A DNA stretch of 10,604 nucleotides. It comes from Phycisphaerales bacterium. Lineage in GTDB: Bacteria; Pseudomonadota; Gammaproteobacteria; Competibacterales; Competibacteraceae. The DNA lies in NCBI GenBank assembly GCA_014879435.1, contig JACSSB010000386.1, positions 1 through 10,604 of the forward strand, given 5' to 3'. Position 1 is the stretch's first letter; each line of letters begins with the position of its first letter. Made by a program: the position numbers and the translations under genes. Below, piece after piece: positions 7,888 through 10,604 of the stretch. The notes under the pieces were generated by a model. It ran no database searches. It worked only from the letters and a program-made list of their open reading frames with translations, and was not told where the DNA came from.

Positions 7888-8655
7888 TCAATTATGCAGA
7901 ATCTGGCTCAAAAACAGCTTGCTTCGATCCGATTGGGGATGGGTGAAAAACTCCTCTGGAGTGTTTTCCTCGATAATCTCACCACTGTCCATGAAGATCA
8001 CCCGATGGGCCACGGTTTTGGCAAAGCCCATCTCGTGGGTGACGCAGATCATGGTCATGCCGTCCTCAGCCAAGGCAATCATGGTATCCAGCACTTCCTT
8101 GATCATCTCTGGGTCTAGCGCCGAGGTGGGTTCATCAAAGAGCATGATCTTGGGATTCATGCATAGACTACGTGCGATGGCGACCCGCTGCTGCTGACCG
8201 CCCGATAATTGCCCCGGATATTTGTTGGCCTGCTCGGGGATTTTGACCCGCTCCAGGTAGCTCATGGCGATTTCTTCCGCCTGCTTGCGCGGCAGTTTGC
8301 GTACCCAGATGGGCGCCAGCACACAATTTTCCAGCACGCTCAAGTGCGGGAACAGATTGAAATGCTGAAACACCATGCCCACTTCGCGACGGACCTGCTC
8401 GATCTGTTTCACATCATTGCTGAGTTCGAGACCATCGACCACGATCCGGCCGCGCTGGTATTCCTCCAGCCGGTTGATGCAGCGGATGGCGGTGGATTTG
8501 CCGGAGCCGGAGGGACCGCAGATCACGATCCGTTCGCTTTTATGGACGATCAGATTAATGTCTTTGAGAACGTGAAAAGTGCCGTACCACTTGTGCACTT
8601 TTTCCATCCGAATCATTTCCTGTTCGGACAGCGATGCGGGAGCAGATGGATTCAT
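7888..8655 (-). CDS. aapP: Aap-type amino-acid ABC transporter, ATP-binding subunit
   Basis: Cytoplasmic ATPase that energises uptake of polar L-amino acids through the AapQ-AapM channel. The 255-residue length is normal for the GlnQ/AapP group. Visible motifs are Walker A GPSGSGKST (47-55), Q-loop Q97 in VFQHFNLFPH, signature LSGGQQQ (150-156), Walker B IMLFDEP (170-176, catalytic E175), D-loop SALD (178-181) and switch H207 in VTHEMGF. The end, FLSQILHN, matches the usual AapP C-terminus, so the protein is complete even though repeat DNA begins at its stop codon. It follows aapM by 11 bases, so it is very likely the last gene of the operon. The Shine-Dalgarno before ATG 8655 is weak. An internal ATG at residue 17 has AGGA suitably placed before it and is an alternative start, but the N-terminal extension before the first strand is normal in this family. 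GlnQ-like specificity cannot be excluded from this subunit alone. Confidence 0.93.
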   Translation of the reverse strand: MNPSAPASLSEQEMIRMEKVHKWYGTFHVLKDINLIVHKSERIVICGPSGSGKSTAIRCINRLEEYQRGRIVVDGLELSNDVKQIEQVRREVGMVFQHFNLFPHLSVLENCVLAPIWVRKLPRKQAEEIAMSYLERVKIPEQANKYPGQLSGGQQQRVAIARSLCMNPKIMLFDEPTSALDPEMIKEVLDTMIALAEDGMTMICVTHEMGFAKTVAHRVIFMDSGEIIEENTPEEFFTHPQSDRSKLFLSQILHN

Positions 8656-8666
8656 CAGTCAGATTT

Positions 8667-9776
8667 TTAAGCTTTGTGGCCAGTATGCAGGCGTTTTTCC
8701 AGGTTCTGACTGTAGCGCGACATGCTGAAACAGAACAGCCAGTAGACGGTAGCGGCAAAGACATAACCCTCGGTGGAAAAGCCCAGCCAGGCCGGATTGG
8801 TGGTGGCGTTGTGTACGATGTTCATCAGGTCGAATAGGCCGATGATCAACACCAAAGAGGTATCTTTGAACAGGGTGATAAAGGTATTGACGATGCCGGG
8901 AATAACCAATTTCAGCGCTTGTGGTAGCACGATCAGCGCCATGGTTTTCCAATATCCCAGCCCCAGTGCGATGGCCGCCTCAAACTGACCTTTGGGGATA
9001 GCTTGCAGACCGCCGCGCACCACCTCCGCCATGTACGCGGCTTGGAACAGGGTAATGCCGATCAAAGCCCGCAGCAGCTTGTCGAAATTCATACCTGCTG
9101 GCAGGAACAGTGGCAGCATCACCGAGGACATGAATAGCACGGTAATCAACGGTACACCGCGCCAGAATTCGATGAAGGTCACGCATAAAGCCTGAATGGC
9201 TGGCATCTGTGAACGCCGACCGAGAGCGAGCAAGATGCCCAGCGGTAAGGCGGCAGTCATGCCGACTCCGGCAATGACCAGGGTGAGCAGCAACCCGCCC
9301 CAACGGCTGGTGTCCACCACACTCAGACCGAAGAATCCCCCCTTGAACAATACGAGGGCGATGAGGGGATAGAGCAGTAATAAGCCGATGCCTAGTCGTG
9401 CCTTGAATGGGGCAGGAACCTTGGGTATGAACAGAGGTGCTGCGCCAAGGATCAGCAATACAAAGGCGGTATTGACGCGCCAACGTTGTGCTTCCGGGTA
9501 AAAGCCATAGATGAACTGTGCAAAGTGGACCCGGATGAACACCCAGCAGGCACCTTCATGGGCTTGGCATGCCTCGCGACTATCACCGCTCCAGGTGGCA
9601 TCCAATAAAGCCCAGCGCAGCAGAGGTGGGATCGTGAGGTAGAGCAGATACAGCGCCAAGATGGTCAAGGCGATGTTGAAGGGTGAAGAGAATAGATTGC
9701 GCTTCAGCCAGCCAAACACGCTAATGGTATTAGCTGGTGGCAAGTCGTCGGAACGCGAGGTGTGGGCTTCACTCAT
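8667..9776 (-). CDS. aapM: Aap-type amino-acid ABC transporter, permease subunit M
   Basis: Inner-membrane permease of 369 residues, about the size expected for AapM/YhdY. It has a cytoplasmic N-terminus, a first membrane segment near 33-54, then a loop with SGDSREAC and FAQFIYGFYPEAQRWRV, which is characteristic of the AapM branch. Further hydrophobic segments lie near 102-118, 129-146 and 160-186, and the HisM/GlnP-type permease core fills the C-terminal half. The EAA loop that docks the ATPase is at about 266-285 (EAAIALGLGYWKT, ending in LPQ). C70 and C77 lie in the predicted periplasmic loop and could form a disulfide; that is inference. The ATG at 9776 is supported by GGTGGAG nine bases upstream. 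Three bases separate it from the aapQ stop and eleven from aapP, which indicates one transcript and probable translational coupling. It should pair with AapQ as a heterodimeric channel. Confidence 0.93.
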   Translation of the reverse strand: MSEAHTSRSDDLPPANTISVFGWLKRNLFSSPFNIALTILALYLLYLTIPPLLRWALLDATWSGDSREACQAHEGACWVFIRVHFAQFIYGFYPEAQRWRVNTAFVLLILGAAPLFIPKVPAPFKARLGIGLLLLYPLIALVLFKGGFFGLSVVDTSRWGGLLLTLVIAGVGMTAALPLGILLALGRRSQMPAIQALCVTFIEFWRGVPLITVLFMSSVMLPLFLPAGMNFDKLLRALIGITLFQAAYMAEVVRGGLQAIPKGQFEAAIALGLGYWKTMALIVLPQALKLVIPGIVNTFITLFKDTSLVLIIGLFDLMNIVHNATTNPAWLGFSTEGYVFAATVYWLFCFSMSRYSQNLEKRLHTGHKA

Positions 9777-9779
9777 CGT

Positions 9780-10604
9780 TCAGCGCTCCACCAAGGTAAC
9801 GCGTCGGTTGTACCCATTCATCAACAACGAAATGAGCAGGCTGATGGTCAAATAGACCGCCATGGTGAGGGTAATACATTCGATGGCTTGGCCGGTCTGA
9901 TTCAGCACGGTACCCGCGAAAGTGGCTACCAGATCGGGATAACCGATAGCGGCGGCGAGTGATGAGTTTTTGGTCAGATTCAGGTACTGATTGGTCAGGG
10001 GAGGAATGATCACCCGGAGTGCCTGCGGCAAGATGATCAGCCGCAAGGTCAATTTGGGATTCAGGCCCAGCGAAAATGCCGCCTCGGTCTGGCCATGGCT
10101 GACCGCCTGAATCCCGGCACGAACGATTTCGGCGATGAAGGCGGCCGTATAAATCGACAGGGCCAGCAGTAAAGCAGCCAGTTCTGGGATGATTACCCAG
10201 CCGCCGCGAAAGTTGAAACCCTGTAATTCGGGGATTTGCCAGATCAGCGGCGATCCTGCCAGCCAAAAGCTGAGGAGTGGTAAGCCAATCAATAATGTTA
10301 GGGCGGCAGAAAGCGTGGGAAATTGCCGACCAGTCGTGGTTTGCCGTCGGCGGCTCCAGCGGATCAGGATCAGGACCAGGACCAAAGCTAGACCCAAGGC
10401 CGCTAGTACCCAGCCGAACCCCGGTTGAAATTGAGGTGCGGGTAAATACAGGCCGCGAATGTTCAGAAAGACGGTATCGCTCAGATTCAGGCTTTGGCGC
10501 GGCGCAGGCACTGCCCGCAACACCGTGAAATACCAAAAGAAAATTTGCAGCAATAACGGGATATTGCGGAAGATTTCGATATAGACTAGAGCCAGTTTGG
10601 CGAC
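9780..10604 (-). CDS. aapQ: Aap-type amino-acid ABC transporter, permease subunit Q (5' end outside window)
   Basis: The reading frame is open to the right edge, giving 274 residues of the C-terminal part of an AapQ/YhdX-like permease. The family is near 400 residues, so roughly a third is missing. The visible part opens with IEIFRNIPLLLQIFFWY, the conserved start of the permease core. A hydrophobic segment follows near 64-82, a basic patch SRRR (84-87), more membrane helices, and an EAA loop at 174-193 (EAAFSLGLNPKLTLR, ending ILP). The last helix is followed by NGYNRR. A start inside the window would cut through this conserved motif, so no internal start is accepted. It partners AapM, whose ATG follows three bases after this stop. 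By family convention the binding-protein gene aapJ should lie immediately upstream, beyond the edge. Confidence 0.92.
   Translation of the reverse strand, partial: VAKLALVYIEIFRNIPLLLQIFFWYFTVLRAVPAPRQSLNLSDTVFLNIRGLYLPAPQFQPGFGWVLAALGLALVLVLILIRWSRRRQTTTGRQFPTLSAALTLLIGLPLLSFWLAGSPLIWQIPELQGFNFRGGWVIIPELAALLLALSIYTAAFIAEIVRAGIQAVSHGQTEAAFSLGLNPKLTLRLIILPQALRVIIPPLTNQYLNLTKNSSLAAAIGYPDLVATFAGTVLNQTGQAIECITLTMAVYLTISLLISLLMNGYNRRVTLVER
9786..9792 (-). promoter_or_regulatory. ribosome binding site of aapM inside the end of aapQ
   Basis: On the minus strand GGTGGAG lies nine bases before the aapM ATG and inside the last codons of aapQ. Ribosomes finishing aapQ would therefore pass over it, which supports both the chosen start and translational coupling of the two permease subunits. 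Confidence 0.6.

Noticed and set aside
7655..8197. Open frame of 180 codons on the plus strand covering the repeat block and the antisense of aapP
   Set aside because: The unit length 114 is divisible by three, so the repeats read as a 38-residue peptide repeat (SRLRGSDD, SFPRKRESR). This is the familiar false product of dispersed palindromes. The remainder is antisense to a clear ABC ATPase.
9769..10536. 255-codon minus-strand frame overlapping aapQ
   Set aside because: It is the shifted frame of the aapQ permease. Only the other frame has the EAA loop, hydrophobic helices and correct spacing to aapM.
10551..10553. TTG as a start for aapQ inside the window
   Set aside because: The frame continues to the edge with conserved permease residues (IEIFRNIP), so this codon is an internal leucine.

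Overview
The window looks like chromosomal DNA from a free-living proteobacterium, most likely a gammaproteobacterium. Three things point there: an AapQMP/YhdXYZ-type polar amino-acid transporter, a very long multi-PAS hybrid histidine kinase beside an HD-GYP gene, and dRS3-like inverted repeats (ATTCCC-N8-GGGAAT). A Competibacter- or Thiotrichales-like organism would fit, but genus is a guess. Coding sequence fills almost all of the window. No tRNA, rRNA, CRISPR array, transposase or phage gene was seen.

Left part (1-888): the edge is AT-rich, with a palindrome and a short direct repeat. It runs straight into an HD-GYP (c-di-GMP phosphodiesterase family) domain that begins just after the point where the first metal ligands of the fold should lie. 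No receiver domain is visible. The gene is either an N-terminally truncated remnant or has an unrelated N-terminus continuing off the left edge. A 209-bp non-coding gap follows, holding two weak stem-loops.

Centre (889-7647): one gene encodes a 2252-residue, apparently soluble hybrid sensor kinase. The layout is PAS, GAF, nine more PAS, coiled coil, GAF, HisKA, HATPase, REC, Hpt. The phosphorelay residues (H1662, D1956, H2108) are present, but the ATPase G1 box reads D-T-G-I-S instead of D-x-G-x-G. With the HD-GYP neighbour it recalls the RpfC/RpfG arrangement (hybrid kinase with Hpt plus HD-GYP output), though the partner's receiver domain is missing here.

Junction (7648-7887): the convergent gap is almost entirely two tandem copies of a 114-bp unit. 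Each unit carries a pair of inverted roughly 31-bp arms, and the unit boundary reaches into the stop codon of the next gene.

Right part (7888-10604, minus strand): three tightly spaced genes of an Aap-type amino-acid ABC transporter, read right to left as aapQ (5' end off the window), aapM and aapP. The binding-protein gene aapJ would be expected just beyond the right edge. The permeases form the inner-membrane channel and AapP drives it with ATP. Nothing ties this operon functionally to the kinase; the two converge on the repeat block.

No new biological system is evident. The best leads are the truncated HD-GYP junction, the serine in the kinase G1 box, the PAS expansion with an interleaved duplicate, and the repeat block.
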